The notes under the pieces were generated by a model. That model was given only the letters and a program-made list of their open reading frames with translations. It was not told the DNA's origin and did not search any database. A stretch of 64,000 bases of DNA from Solobacterium sp. (GTDB lineage: Bacteria > Bacillota_I > Bacilli_A > Erysipelotrichales > Erysipelotrichaceae). Below are positions 24,252 to 33,753 of the stretch, one piece after another; position 1 is the stretch's first letter, and the number at the start of each line of letters is the position of its first letter. A program made the position numbers and the translations under genes. The stretch covers positions 1-64,000 of the forward strand of contig JAFWFE010000009.1 of NCBI GenBank assembly GCA_017512555.1, given 5' to 3'.

Positions 24252-26603
24252 ATGCTGCGTATAAATAATTCATGGGAGTATACCTCACAATGGGAGGATA
24301 TATTCACGACAGACGGCAAGTATGAGAAGGTGGTACGTATCCCTCATTCCGTGTCGGAAACACCTCTTCACTATGCCGATCACAAAGAGTATGAAAAGAC
24401 AACAGGATACAGGAAAAAGATCACGATTCCTGAAGAAGAGAAGGGAAAGAGGATCTTTTTGAAGTTTGACGGAATTGCGCATCAGGCAGTGGTATACGTC
24501 AATGGTACAGAATGCGGCAGACATGCCTGCGGGTATACGGCCTTTACCGTAGAGATCACAGATGTTGTAAACTACGGCGAAGAGAATATCATCGCTGTAA
24601 AAGTAGATTCTCATGAAGACGGTACGATTCCTCCGTTTGGTTTTGTGATTGATTATCTTACCTTTGGCGGAATCTACCGGGATATCTGGCTGGATATACG
24701 TCCAAAGACCTATATCAAGGATGTCTATGTCGCAACACCGGATCTGCAGACCGCGGATATCCAGATTGAAACTGACGGAGAGAATGAATCCCCGGAATTC
24801 CATGTACGGATCAAGGATCAGGAAGGTACTGTTGTGGCGGAGACGGTAAGTACTTCTAAAAAGATCCGAATTGAATGTAAGAAAGCCAAAGCCTGGGATA
24901 TCGATATACCGAATCTTTATACCTGTGAGACAGAGTTGTGGGCAGACGGAGTATGTATGGATCAGGTAGTGAATACCTTTGGGTTCCGTACCGTACATTT
25001 CTCTGAGAACCTGTTCTTCCTGAACGGAAGACCGGTATTCCTGCGGGGATTAAATCGTCATCAGTGTTATCCCTATGTAGGATATGCGGCAGTCAAACAC
25101 CTGCAGGAAGAAGATGCCCGTATCCTGAAAGAAGAGTTAAAGGTCAATGCGGTAAGAACTTCCCATTATCCGGACAGTCATGATTTCCTGGATGCCTGTG
25201 ACAGAGCAGGATTGCTGGTATTTACGGAGATTCCGGGATGGCAGCACGTAGGAGATGAAGCCTGGCAGGAACAGGCAGTAAAGAATACGGAAGAGATGGT
25301 ACTGCAGTATCGTCAGCATCCTTCCATCTTCTTGTGGGGTGTAAGAATTAACGAAAGTACAGATAACGATGAATTCTATCAGAAGACCAATGATGTGGCA
25401 CATCGTCTGGATCCGTACCGTCCGACTTCCGGAGTACGTTATCTGGAAAAGAGCAGTCTCCTGGAAGATGTCTATAGTTTCAATGATTTCTCTCATGACG
25501 GTAAAACACCAGGCGCAAAGCCCAAGAAAGATGTCTCTCCGGATGTCCATAAACCGTTACTGATCTCAGAGGCCAACGGACATATGTTCCCGACCAAGTC
25601 ATTTGACCCGTGGCAGAAACGTCAGGAACACGCGCTCAGACATGCCAGAGTACTGAGTGACGCTACCCTGGATGGTACACATGCCGGTGTCTTCCAGTGG
25701 TGTATGTTTGACTATCCTACGCATAAGGACTTCGGTTCCGGTGACAGAGTATGTTATCACGGGGTGATGGACTACTTCCGCAATCCGAAACTTGCGGCTG
25801 CGGTATATGCCAGCCAGAGTGAAGATACACCGGTACTGGAAATTGGTACAAGTATGGATATCGGAGATTACCCGGCAGGACAGATCGGAGAGATCTATGC
25901 GTTCACCAATGCGGATGAAGTCGTTCTGTACAAGAACGATCAGAGAGTCAAGTCTTTCCATACCAAAGGATTTAACGGATTATTACACGGACCGGTCATC
26001 ATTGATGATACGATCGGACAACTTCTGGAAGACAATGAAGGTTTTAGTAAGAAAGAAGCCGATCTGATCCGTGAATGCATGCTGGCAGCCCAGAAGTATG
26101 GATTAACCAATTTGCCGGTCAATTATCAGGCAAAACTCGGATACGCGATGATGCGTTATCATCTGAAGTTTGAGGATGGTTATCGACTCTACGGTACTTA
26201 TGTAGGCAACTGGGGAGGAGAAGCTACGGTATGGCGCTTTGACGCGTTAAGACGCGGAGAAGTCATTGCCAGTGTAGTGAAGACACCCAATACACAGTTA
26301 CATCTGGAGATCAAGGTCAGCCAGAATACCCTGCATGAAGGGGAAGTCTATGATATGGCCGCAATCCGTATACGTATCCTGGACGGAAATAATAATATTG
26401 CTTCGTATGCACAGCTGCCGGTTCACTTTGAGCTGGAGGGTAATCTGGAACTAGTCGGACCAGATACCGTTACCGCAGAAGGTGGCATGTGCGGCACATA
26501 CGTCAGAACAACCGGACACAGCGGAACAGCGAAATTGACGATCCGTGCAGAGGGGATGACCCCTGTCGTAAAGGAATTTACTATTGAGGGAGAACAACGA
26601 TGA
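24252..26603 (+). CDS. Glycoside hydrolase family 2 protein (beta-galactosidase/beta-glucuronidase type)
   Basis: 783 aa, cytosolic (no signal). Order: jelly-roll sugar-binding domain (1-180), Ig-like domain (180-260), TIM barrel from NGRPVFLRGLNRHQ to about 560, then C-terminal beta domains. The general acid is Glu in WGVRINES and the nucleophile is probably Glu in LISEANGHMFP. NAVRTSHYPDSHDFLDACDRAGLLVFTEIPGWQ is typical of GH2. Next genes are a GPH symporter (4-nt overlap) and a GH36-like enzyme, so galactosides are the likely substrates. The exact glycan is not readable. Confidence 0.9.
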   Translation: MLRINNSWEYTSQWEDIFTTDGKYEKVVRIPHSVSETPLHYADHKEYEKTTGYRKKITIPEEEKGKRIFLKFDGIAHQAVVYVNGTECGRHACGYTAFTVEITDVVNYGEENIIAVKVDSHEDGTIPPFGFVIDYLTFGGIYRDIWLDIRPKTYIKDVYVATPDLQTADIQIETDGENESPEFHVRIKDQEGTVVAETVSTSKKIRIECKKAKAWDIDIPNLYTCETELWADGVCMDQVVNTFGFRTVHFSENLFFLNGRPVFLRGLNRHQCYPYVGYAAVKHLQEEDARILKEELKVNAVRTSHYPDSHDFLDACDRAGLLVFTEIPGWQHVGDEAWQEQAVKNTEEMVLQYRQHPSIFLWGVRINESTDNDEFYQKTNDVAHRLDPYRPTSGVRYLEKSSLLEDVYSFNDFSHDGKTPGAKPKKDVSPDVHKPLLISEANGHMFPTKSFDPWQKRQEHALRHARVLSDATLDGTHAGVFQWCMFDYPTHKDFGSGDRVCYHGVMDYFRNPKLAAAVYASQSEDTPVLEIGTSMDIGDYPAGQIGEIYAFTNADEVVLYKNDQRVKSFHTKGFNGLLHGPVIIDDTIGQLLEDNEGFSKKEADLIRECMLAAQKYGLTNLPVNYQAKLGYAMMRYHLKFEDGYRLYGTYVGNWGGEATVWRFDALRRGEVIASVVKTPNTQLHLEIKVSQNTLHEGEVYDMAAIRIRILDGNNNIASYAQLPVHFELEGNLELVGPDTVTAEGGMCGTYVRTTGHSGTAKLTIRAEGMTPVVKEFTIEGEQR

Positions 26604-27982
26604 AATTCACCAAAACACAGACAGCGGCTTATGGTATCGGTGCCATAGGCAAGGATATGGTCTATGCCTTATCCGCTTCCTATGTCATGTATTTCTATCA
26701 GGATATTCTGGGTTTATCCGCAACATTTGTCGGAACGATCTTGATGATTGCCCGTATCTTTGATGCCGCAAATGACCCGTTTATGGGGATCCTGGTAGCG
26801 AAAACCAAGACGAAATGGGGTAAATTCAGACCATGGCTGCTTGGCGGTACGGTACTCAATGCGTTTGTCCTGTATGCGTTGTTCAATGCCCCGAATGCCA
26901 AGGGAACCGGTCTGATGGCGTTCTTCGCAGTAGTCTATATTCTCTGGGGAATGACCTACACGATGATGGATATCCCGTACTGGTCCATGATTCCGGCAGT
27001 AACCGATACGATTGAAGACAGAGAACATCTGTCCGTTGTCGGACGTACATGCGCTGGTGTAGGCAACGCGCTGATCACGGTATTTACGGTCATGGCTGTT
27101 GCCAAGCTCGGTGCCGGAAATGAACGCCTGGGCTTTGGCAGACTGGCGCTGATCGTATCTATACTGTTTATTCTTGCGGAAGTGATCTGCGTAATGTCAG
27201 TTAAGGAAAAGACGACAGAAGAACGCATGGAGACCACCACAGTCAAGGAGATGTTCAAATCCCTGTTCGCGAATGACCAGGCCATGGTTACCGTTGTGAC
27301 GATCGTGCTGATCAACTGTGCGCTGTATATTACCTCCAACCTGATCATCTACTTCTTCAAGTATGATCTTGGCGGCGCAGACTGGCAGGGCAGCTATACG
27401 ACCTTCAACATGGTCGGGGGTGCTTCGCAGATCCTGGGAATGATGTTACTGTATCCTTTACTTCGTAAGAAGATGAGTAATACTTCTATCTTCAAGATGT
27501 GTCTGTGCCTGGCAATCACCGGGTATTTCCTGATCCTCATTGCCTGTATGACCGGTTTATCTTCATCTCTGGCAGTATTGTGTGTATGTGGTCTGCTGGT
27601 ATTCCTGGCAAACGGGATGTTAACGGTACTGACGACGGTATTCTTATCCAGCTCCGTAGACTACGGAGAGTACCAGTCCGGACATCGTGAAGAAAGTGTG
27701 ATCTTCTCCATGCAGACGTTTGTGGTTAAGGCGGCCAGCGGTGTAGCCGTATTCCTGACCGGTATCGGCTTGGATATAATCGGTCTTGTCGGAAACAGCG
27801 ATACGACCGGTGTGGTGGAAGCCCAGAGCGCATCGACGATTCTCGGCCTGCGTCTGTTGATGACGATTCTGCCGATTCTTGGTTTATTCTGCGCGTTATT
27901 GGTATTCTCGAAGAAATTCAAACTTACGGATGAATATACCCGGGAAATTGCCGCAAAGTTAAGAGGAGAAAACAATGGCTGA
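26600..27982 (+). CDS. GPH family glycoside:cation symporter (MelB-like)
   Basis: 460-aa, 12-TM MFS transporter. GAIGKDMVYALSASYVMYFYQD and RIFDAANDPFMGILVAKTKTKWGKFRPWLL are the MelB-type N-terminal motifs, including the cation-site aspartates. It imports a glycoside with Na+ or H+ for the flanking cytosolic glycosidases. ATGA overlap with GH2 and an 8-nt overlap with the downstream gene indicate tight coupling. Confidence 0.92.
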   Translation: MKFTKTQTAAYGIGAIGKDMVYALSASYVMYFYQDILGLSATFVGTILMIARIFDAANDPFMGILVAKTKTKWGKFRPWLLGGTVLNAFVLYALFNAPNAKGTGLMAFFAVVYILWGMTYTMMDIPYWSMIPAVTDTIEDREHLSVVGRTCAGVGNALITVFTVMAVAKLGAGNERLGFGRLALIVSILFILAEVICVMSVKEKTTEERMETTTVKEMFKSLFANDQAMVTVVTIVLINCALYITSNLIIYFFKYDLGGADWQGSYTTFNMVGGASQILGMMLLYPLLRKKMSNTSIFKMCLCLAITGYFLILIACMTGLSSSLAVLCVCGLLVFLANGMLTVLTTVFLSSSVDYGEYQSGHREESVIFSMQTFVVKAASGVAVFLTGIGLDIIGLVGNSDTTGVVEAQSASTILGLRLLMTILPILGLFCALLVFSKKFKLTDEYTREIAAKLRGENNG

Positions 27983-29564
27983 TTTAAACTGGATTCTGGA
28001 ATATGAATCGGAAGGAAGGAAGTATACCCGCAGAGGGAGTACTCCATTCCACGGAGAGATTCATGTTAAGAGTGAATTTACGGGGAAGATCCTCTCCCTG
28101 AAAGGATCTGTCGTACTGCGTGTCAAGGAGACGGAGAAGATCTTCATGAACGGGTACCAGACATGGACCTACTGCCCGGAATACAGTACACAGGACTATA
28201 TCCGCGGGGTAAAGAGACTTCCCAAGCGTATTGTTGATCACTTCTCTCTGGACCGCTACAGTGATTATCACTTCGTGGATTATCCGGAGAAGAGAGGGTA
28301 TCTTCACGGGTATTCCTGGATGTATTTCCGCGATGAGGACAAGTACCGCTTTGTTGGTTCCCTGAATGAACATACCGGGTATACAAGATACCTGTATATT
28401 CATCAGGCACAGTTACTGACGATTGAAAAAGACTGTGAAGGACTGGAAGTAGACGGCGAGTTCTCTCTCTTTGATCTGTACGCGGCAGAAGGGGATGAGA
28501 ATACTGTGTTTGACACCTGGTTTGAACTGTTGCAGATCAAGCCTCGTACAACGGAGAAACTGGCAGGATATTCAAGCTGGTATAACCGTTATCAGGATAT
28601 CAGTGAGAAAGCGATTCGTCAGGATCTCTCTGGATGTAAGGAGATCTTCCAGGAAGGGGATCTGTTTCAGATTGATGATGGCTGGGAACCTTATATCGGA
28701 GACTGGCTGGAACCAGATAAGAAGAAGTTCCCTTCCGGGATGAAAGCAATCTGTGATGAGATCCACGAAGCTGGATATAAAGCAGGACTGTGGCTGGCTC
28801 CGTTTGTGGCAGAAAGAAATTCACAACTGGTCAAGGATCATCCGGACTGGTTATATCTTCATGAGGGTAAGCCCTGGCTGAACGGGTCTAACTGGAGTGG
28901 TTTCTATTCCCTGGATATTGATAATCCTGAGGTGATCCAATACCTGGAAGATGTCTTCCGCAGAGTATTCGAAGACTGGGGCATAGATATGGTGAAACTG
29001 GATTTCCTGTACGGTGCTGCGCCGTTCGGAAACGCGAAAGAGACACGCGCTGAGAGAATGTACAGGGCAATGGATTATCTGAGGAAATGGTGCGGAGATC
29101 ATCTGATCCTGGGCTGTGGTGTACCTGTAATGCCGGCATTTGGCATCGTGGATTACTGCCGGATCAGCTGTGATGTATCCCTGGATTGGAACGATAAACC
29201 TCATATGCGTATCATTCACCGGGAACGTCCGTCTACCCAGCAGGCGATCCAGAATATCCTTTCCCGCCGCCAGCTGAACAACCGTGCATATATCTCCGAT
29301 CCGGATGTCTTCTTCCTCCGGAACAACAATATCCGTCTTACCCGCAAGGTTAAGGATCTTCTGGGAAGACTGGACGCTCTGATGGGAGGCTTATGGCTGA
29401 CTTCGGATGATCCCAGTTCTTACGATGACAAGCAGAAAGCACAATATCGTGAACTGCGTAAACTGATGGATGCGGAAGATGTTGTCTTTGATTACAAGAA
29501 AAAAGTGGTCCGTTATACGCTGAACGGGAAAATCGAAGAACTGGATATCCGGATGATTCTCTGA
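27975..29564 (+). CDS. GH36-like alpha-galactosidase (clan GH-D)
   Basis: 529 aa, shorter than classical GH36 enzymes (about 700-730), with a reduced N-terminal beta domain. Barrel motifs: FQIDDGWEPYIGDWLEPDKKKFP, KAGLWLAPFVAE, the nucleophile Asp in DMVKLDFLYGA, and the acid/base Asp in CRISCDVSLDW. This matches the alpha-galactosidase/melibiase clan. With GH2 and the symporter it forms a three-enzyme route for alpha/beta-galactosides. A different specificity within the clan is possible because of the short form. Confidence 0.82.
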   Translation: MADLNWILEYESEGRKYTRRGSTPFHGEIHVKSEFTGKILSLKGSVVLRVKETEKIFMNGYQTWTYCPEYSTQDYIRGVKRLPKRIVDHFSLDRYSDYHFVDYPEKRGYLHGYSWMYFRDEDKYRFVGSLNEHTGYTRYLYIHQAQLLTIEKDCEGLEVDGEFSLFDLYAAEGDENTVFDTWFELLQIKPRTTEKLAGYSSWYNRYQDISEKAIRQDLSGCKEIFQEGDLFQIDDGWEPYIGDWLEPDKKKFPSGMKAICDEIHEAGYKAGLWLAPFVAERNSQLVKDHPDWLYLHEGKPWLNGSNWSGFYSLDIDNPEVIQYLEDVFRRVFEDWGIDMVKLDFLYGAAPFGNAKETRAERMYRAMDYLRKWCGDHLILGCGVPVMPAFGIVDYCRISCDVSLDWNDKPHMRIIHRERPSTQQAIQNILSRRQLNNRAYISDPDVFFLRNNNIRLTRKVKDLLGRLDALMGGLWLTSDDPSSYDDKQKAQYRELRKLMDAEDVVFDYKKKVVRYTLNGKIEELDIRMIL

Positions 29565-29572
29565 GGTAGTAT

Positions 29573-30001
29573 ATGAGTTATTATGAGTATTTGTTTTGTG
29601 CCCTGGATGTATTGATCTTCGTGATGATCTTCCGCCTGATCAAGGTATCACGGACGATTGAACTGGAATTGAAGGTCAGTGCGAAATGGGTGATCACAGC
29701 ATTCTTCCTGATCATGTGTGTCATCGTGTTCTTCCGTTATTCCGGATTATTCAAGTATATGGAGATGGTGCTGATCCTGATCATGGCAGGTTTGTATCAC
29801 TTTGTGAAGTACGGATTAAACCAGGAAGGAATCGTCAACGCGGGAAGGCTGATTCCCTACGAATATGCCGGAGATATCACCGTGGATGAAGAAAAAGGAA
29901 TCCTGTCATTCCGCAGGGGACATGACCTCACATCGGTATACTTTGATCCTGCCCAGGCAGAGGAAGTGAAACAATACCTGAAGAAAATAAAATGGATCTA
30001 A
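29573..30001 (+). CDS. Membrane protein, 142 aa (PH-like C-terminus)
   Basis: Three transmembrane segments (about 7-22, 38-54, 62-78), then a roughly 60-residue soluble domain (IPYEYAGDITVDEEKGILSFRRGHDLTSVYFDP...), probably a small PH-like or DUF5673-like fold. GAGGTAGTAT lies before the ATG, 8 nt after the GH36-like gene, so it is the last operon gene. Function unknown. Its end overlaps the convergent gene by 4 nt. Confidence 0.6.
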   Translation: MSYYEYLFCALDVLIFVMIFRLIKVSRTIELELKVSAKWVITAFFLIMCVIVFFRYSGLFKYMEMVLILIMAGLYHFVKYGLNQEGIVNAGRLIPYEYAGDITVDEEKGILSFRRGHDLTSVYFDPAQAEEVKQYLKKIKWI

Positions 30002-30456
30002 ATCAGATCCATCAGTACAAACGCGAAGTATGCGGTAGACGCTACCGGTAGAAGTTCAATAAATCCGGAGACAGACAGAGTCTGAGAGAAGCCTGTAGGA
30101 TAATCAAGGACTCCGTCTTTTAATTGTTTGGCAATGTATATCCCGGTACCGATGGCGGTCACACAGTTGATCACCATGGAAATGACGGCAGCAATCCCAA
30201 GTCTCGAACCGAATGCAAAACTATCTTCCAGAACATTCCGGAAGTACAACAACAGGATCACTTCGATCAAGCCGAAGATACATTTGGAACTGACGGTCAC
30301 AAACAGAATCTTAAGCCTGGCGTTGACGGAATCCACATCGTCATCCGGCAGATAATAGATATTATTCTGTGTTCTGCGGATGATGATATGAGCTGTGATC
30401 AAGCCTGCCAGAGATGTGATGATCAATCCTGCAATGGTTATAATATACTGTGTCAT
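29998..30456 (-). CDS. Membrane protein, 152 aa
   Basis: Four predicted transmembrane segments (about 4-23, 52-71, 85-104, 128-146) with a polar loop (RRTQNNIYYLPDDDVDSVNARLK). No family recognised. Start ATG 30456 is chosen because the ATG at 30474 lies inside a perfect minus-strand TATAAT (30466-30471). The mRNA would then carry a leader of only about 3 nt, and no ribosome binding site is visible. Confidence 0.6.
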   Translation of the reverse strand: MTQYIITIAGLIITSLAGLITAHIIIRRTQNNIYYLPDDDVDSVNARLKILFVTVSSKCIFGLIEVILLLYFRNVLEDSFAFGSRLGIAAVISMVINCVTAIGTGIYIAKQLKDGVLDYPTGFSQTLSVSGFIELLPVASTAYFAFVLMDLI

Positions 30457-30465
30457 CGTACAACC

Positions 30466-30471
30466 ATTATA
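30466..30471 (-). promoter_or_regulatory. Perfect -10 box 9 nt before the 152-aa membrane protein
   Basis: Minus-strand TATAAT followed by GGTTGTACG and then ATG; predicted +1 at 30459. The -35 region is weak (GTGCTA at 17 nt). Confidence 0.45.
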
Positions 30472-30566
30472 CAAAAACCCGGGAATAATAGCACGAATAA
30501 ACGGTATTCATATAGAGGATTTCACGAAGCCTATTTATAATAATATAGTGTGGAAAGAGGTGGAAT

Positions 30567-31943
30567 ATGTCTGAACGTAAAAATGAATTAATCAAAGATC
30601 TGACCACTGGCAGTGTGCCGAAAACACTGTTGAATTATGCGACCCCGTTATTCTTCTCGGGTCTGTTACAGACAGTTTATAACATGGTGGATATGATCGT
30701 TGTCGGAAGGTTTGTCGGTAAAGACGGACTTGCGGCAGTATCCATCGGCGGTGAAATACTGATGTTACTGACATTTATTGCCATGGGTTTCTCCAATGCC
30801 GGTCAGGTTTTGATCTCCCGGTATGTCGGTGAAGGAAGAAAAGACCGTGTAGGTAAAATGGTAGGTACGCTTTTTACTCTTCTGATGAGTATCGCGATAT
30901 TCATGACCTTCCTGTTCCTGATCATTCATCCGACAGTCATGCGCTGGATCAATACTCCGGAAAACATCTGGGGGATGTCCAAGGATTATGTCGTAACCTG
31001 TATCTGCGGTTTGATCTTTATCTACGGATATAATCTGGTCAGTGCCTTGCTGAGAGGTATGGGAGATTCTCGTCACCCGTTCATGTTCATTGCGATTGCG
31101 TCGGTGCTGAATATCATTCTTGACCTGGTATTTGTGGCAGGAATGAAGCTTGGTGCCTTCGGTGCTGCGCTTGGTACAGTCATCGGACAGGCAGTCAGCT
31201 TTATCTTCGCGGTCAATCTGTTATATAAAAACCGTGAACAGTTTAACTTTGATTTCAAGCCTAAGAGCTTCCGTATCTACAAAGAAGTATCCGGTTCATT
31301 ATTTGCACTTGGTATTCCGATGGTGATCCAGTCTGCGGCAGTAATTATCTCCGGATTGTTTGTCAACGCGTATATCAATTCTTACGGGTCTACGGCAGTT
31401 GCGGTTACCGGCATCGGCAGAAAACTGGAGATGGTCATCAACGTTGTATCACAGGCGGTATCCAGCGGGGGAGGCGCTATGATTGCACAGGCTCTCGGGG
31501 CAGGCAAGACAAAGCGTGTTCCGGAAGTTATCCGTACTTGTTATATGATTGTCGCGGTACCGGCGGTGATTATGGCCTACCTGACCTATTTCCATTCCGA
31601 GTGGTTATTCGGTATGTTTGCGAATGACGCGGATGTACTGGCGATGGCGAAGATCTACATTCCTGTAGCTATGGTATTGTATCTTGGCTGTATGATCCGT
31701 CCCGCAAACTTCGCGCTGATCAACGGCTCCGGCAACTCCCGTCTGAATCTTGCGGTGGCGCTGCTAGATGGTATTATCGCCCGTATCGGTCTGGCGGTAT
31801 TACTGGGAATCGTCCTGGATATGGGTATCCTGGGATTCTGGTACGGTAATGCTTTAGCAGGTCTTGTGCCGTTCCTGATTGGTACAACATATCTCTTAAG
31901 CGGAAGATGGAAAAACCGAGTATCCAGACCTTCAGCTTCATAA
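30567..31943 (+). CDS. MATE family efflux transporter
   Basis: 458-aa, 12-TM exporter of a different MATE subgroup from the one at 22712. Features: PLFFSGLLQTVYNMVDMIVVGRFVG, GAALGTVIGQAVSFIFAV, and SSGGGAMIAQALGAGKTKRV in the second half. AGAGGTGG precedes the ATG. Monocistronic with a strong terminator. Substrate unknown. Confidence 0.92.
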   Translation: MSERKNELIKDLTTGSVPKTLLNYATPLFFSGLLQTVYNMVDMIVVGRFVGKDGLAAVSIGGEILMLLTFIAMGFSNAGQVLISRYVGEGRKDRVGKMVGTLFTLLMSIAIFMTFLFLIIHPTVMRWINTPENIWGMSKDYVVTCICGLIFIYGYNLVSALLRGMGDSRHPFMFIAIASVLNIILDLVFVAGMKLGAFGAALGTVIGQAVSFIFAVNLLYKNREQFNFDFKPKSFRIYKEVSGSLFALGIPMVIQSAAVIISGLFVNAYINSYGSTAVAVTGIGRKLEMVINVVSQAVSSGGGAMIAQALGAGKTKRVPEVIRTCYMIVAVPAVIMAYLTYFHSEWLFGMFANDADVLAMAKIYIPVAMVLYLGCMIRPANFALINGSGNSRLNLAVALLDGIIARIGLAVLLGIVLDMGILGFWYGNALAGLVPFLIGTTYLLSGRWKNRVSRPSAS

Positions 31944-31952
31944 AAGAATACG

Positions 31953-31980
31953 ACATGACCTTTACCGGGTCATGTTTTTA
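31953..31980 (+). terminator. Rho-independent terminator after the second MATE gene
   Basis: ACATGACC (31953-31960) pairs with GGTCATGT (31968-31975), followed by TTTTTATG. Confidence 0.85.
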
Positions 31981-32024
31981 TGAATCCGGGGTACAGAATC
32001 ACAGAGACGATTTACCGGTTTGTT

Positions 32025-32033
32025 TGATATACT
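32025..32033 (+). promoter_or_regulatory. Extended -10 element before the sensory hydrogenase operon
   Basis: TGATATACT, 35 nt before ATG 32068; consistent with a normal leader holding AGGGAG. Confidence 0.35.
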
Positions 32034-32067
32034 TTTTCTGGGAACAGATAAAAAGGGAGAAGATCAT

Positions 32068-33753
32068 ATGAAATCAGAATATATTCATCTTGTGGATTTC
32101 CATTGCCACAACTGTCTTCGCTGTGTAAGGGCATGTCCTACCAACGCAATGACATATCTCAAGAATTCCCCGAGAATTGAAGCGAATGAGTGTATTCTCT
32201 GCGGAAGATGCTACGCTGCATGTCCGCATGACGCAAAATCCATACGATCCGAGATGAAACAGGTTCTCTCATGGCTGGATGCGGGTGAAGAGGTGATTCT
32301 CAGCGCTGCACCGAGTTTTGCGGTCATCTGGAAGAATATCGGTATTGTGAAAAACATGCTGATCCGTAGAGGATTCAAGGATGTAAAGGAGACAGCGGAA
32401 GGTGCCGCAATGGTTTCCCGGGCATATGTGAATCTGATGAATGAACATAAGATGAAGAATATCATCACGACATGCTGTCCGGCAGTGAACACATTCATTG
32501 AAAAAGAGTATCCCGACCTGATTGATCAGATGGCTCCGGTCGTATCCCCGTTAATCGCTCATGGACGTATGATCCGGAAGAATCATCCGAACGCGAAAAT
32601 TGTTTTCCTTTCTCCGTGCATTGCGAAATACAAGGAGATCGAAGACGCGAGGTTCGCAGGTGCTGTCGATGCCTGCATCAGTATGGAAGAAGTACTGGAC
32701 TGGCTTAAAAATGATCTGGATGAATCAGAAGAAGGAGAATGGACAGAGTTTGAAGGTTCCATATCCAGGGTTTATCCGACAGCAGGCGGTGTTATTGCGA
32801 CACTTCCGGAAAATGAATACTATGATTATCTTCCTGTAGATGGTATAGAACGTGTCAAGGTCATGCTGGAAGCAATTCGCAAGGGAGAACTGGAAGGATG
32901 CCTGCTTGAGGTCAACTCCTGCCGCGGCGCATGTCTTGAGGGACCGCTGCTCTCTCATTACAAGCACAGTGAATTCTCTGCTCATCGCAGTATCCGAAGA
33001 GCTGTTTCAAACAAGCCGAAAGTTACTCCGGGAGAGCTTCCTGTGGATATGAAAGCGGAGTGGAAAGCTTCTCCGGTTTACCATCCGGTTCATACCGAAG
33101 AAGAAATCAATAAACAGTTGATCGCAATGGGTAAGACTACACCGATGAAGATTCATGACTGCGGAGGATGCGGGTATGAATCATGTCGTCTGAAGGCAAT
33201 CGCGGTCCTGGACGGTAAAGCAGATCCCCGGATCTGTCTTCCGGATGCGTTGGAAAAAGCACGGTCGTTTGCGAATGTAGTACTGGATAATACACCAAAC
33301 GGTATCATTGTGGCCAATGAAGATCTACTTGTGGATGACATGAATCCCAGTGCCAAAAAGATGCTGAATCTTGATAATGTAAATCCTGTAGGACTTCCTC
33401 TTGAAGGTATCCTTCCCAATGAAGAACTACTTGATCTGATCCGGAAAACAGGGTATAAAGCTTCTCATTTCCACTGTTACTATGACATGTATGACAAGCT
33501 GATTGAACACGCGATCATCAAAGTCATGAACCAGCCTCAGCATGTCATCATCCTGATGGACAGAACCGAAGAAACCCAAAAGGAAATCGCTATGGCTGAA
33601 GCACGCGCAAAGACGATGGAAGTCACGCAGAAAGTCATCAACGAACAGATGCGTACGGTACAGGAGATTGCGTCCATGCTTGGTGAAACGACAGCCAGTT
33701 CAAAGGTAGCTCTGCTTAATCTGCAGAAAGCCGTCAACGGAGAAAAACTATGA
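32068..33753 (+). CDS. Sensory-type [FeFe]-hydrogenase with PAS domain
   Basis: 561 aa, soluble. Order: 2x[4Fe-4S] ferredoxin domain (Cys13/16/19/23 and 42/45/48/52); truncated H-cluster domain with TTCCPAV (Cys136-137), SPCIAK (Cys184) and VNSCRGAC (Cys285, Cys289); a further FeS domain (Cys365/368/373/390); a PAS domain (about 400-510); and a C-terminal helix. All four H-cluster ligand cysteines are present, but flanking motifs differ from catalytic enzymes (TSCCPxW; MPCxxKK). That matches the putative sensory groups of [FeFe]-hydrogenases, often paired with PP2C phosphatases as here (ATGA overlap). AGGGAG supports start 32068 over 32020. Confidence 0.85.
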   Translation: MKSEYIHLVDFHCHNCLRCVRACPTNAMTYLKNSPRIEANECILCGRCYAACPHDAKSIRSEMKQVLSWLDAGEEVILSAAPSFAVIWKNIGIVKNMLIRRGFKDVKETAEGAAMVSRAYVNLMNEHKMKNIITTCCPAVNTFIEKEYPDLIDQMAPVVSPLIAHGRMIRKNHPNAKIVFLSPCIAKYKEIEDARFAGAVDACISMEEVLDWLKNDLDESEEGEWTEFEGSISRVYPTAGGVIATLPENEYYDYLPVDGIERVKVMLEAIRKGELEGCLLEVNSCRGACLEGPLLSHYKHSEFSAHRSIRRAVSNKPKVTPGELPVDMKAEWKASPVYHPVHTEEEINKQLIAMGKTTPMKIHDCGGCGYESCRLKAIAVLDGKADPRICLPDALEKARSFANVVLDNTPNGIIVANEDLLVDDMNPSAKKMLNLDNVNPVGLPLEGILPNEELLDLIRKTGYKASHFHCYYDMYDKLIEHAIIKVMNQPQHVIILMDRTEETQKEIAMAEARAKTMEVTQKVINEQMRTVQEIASMLGETTASSKVALLNLQKAVNGEKL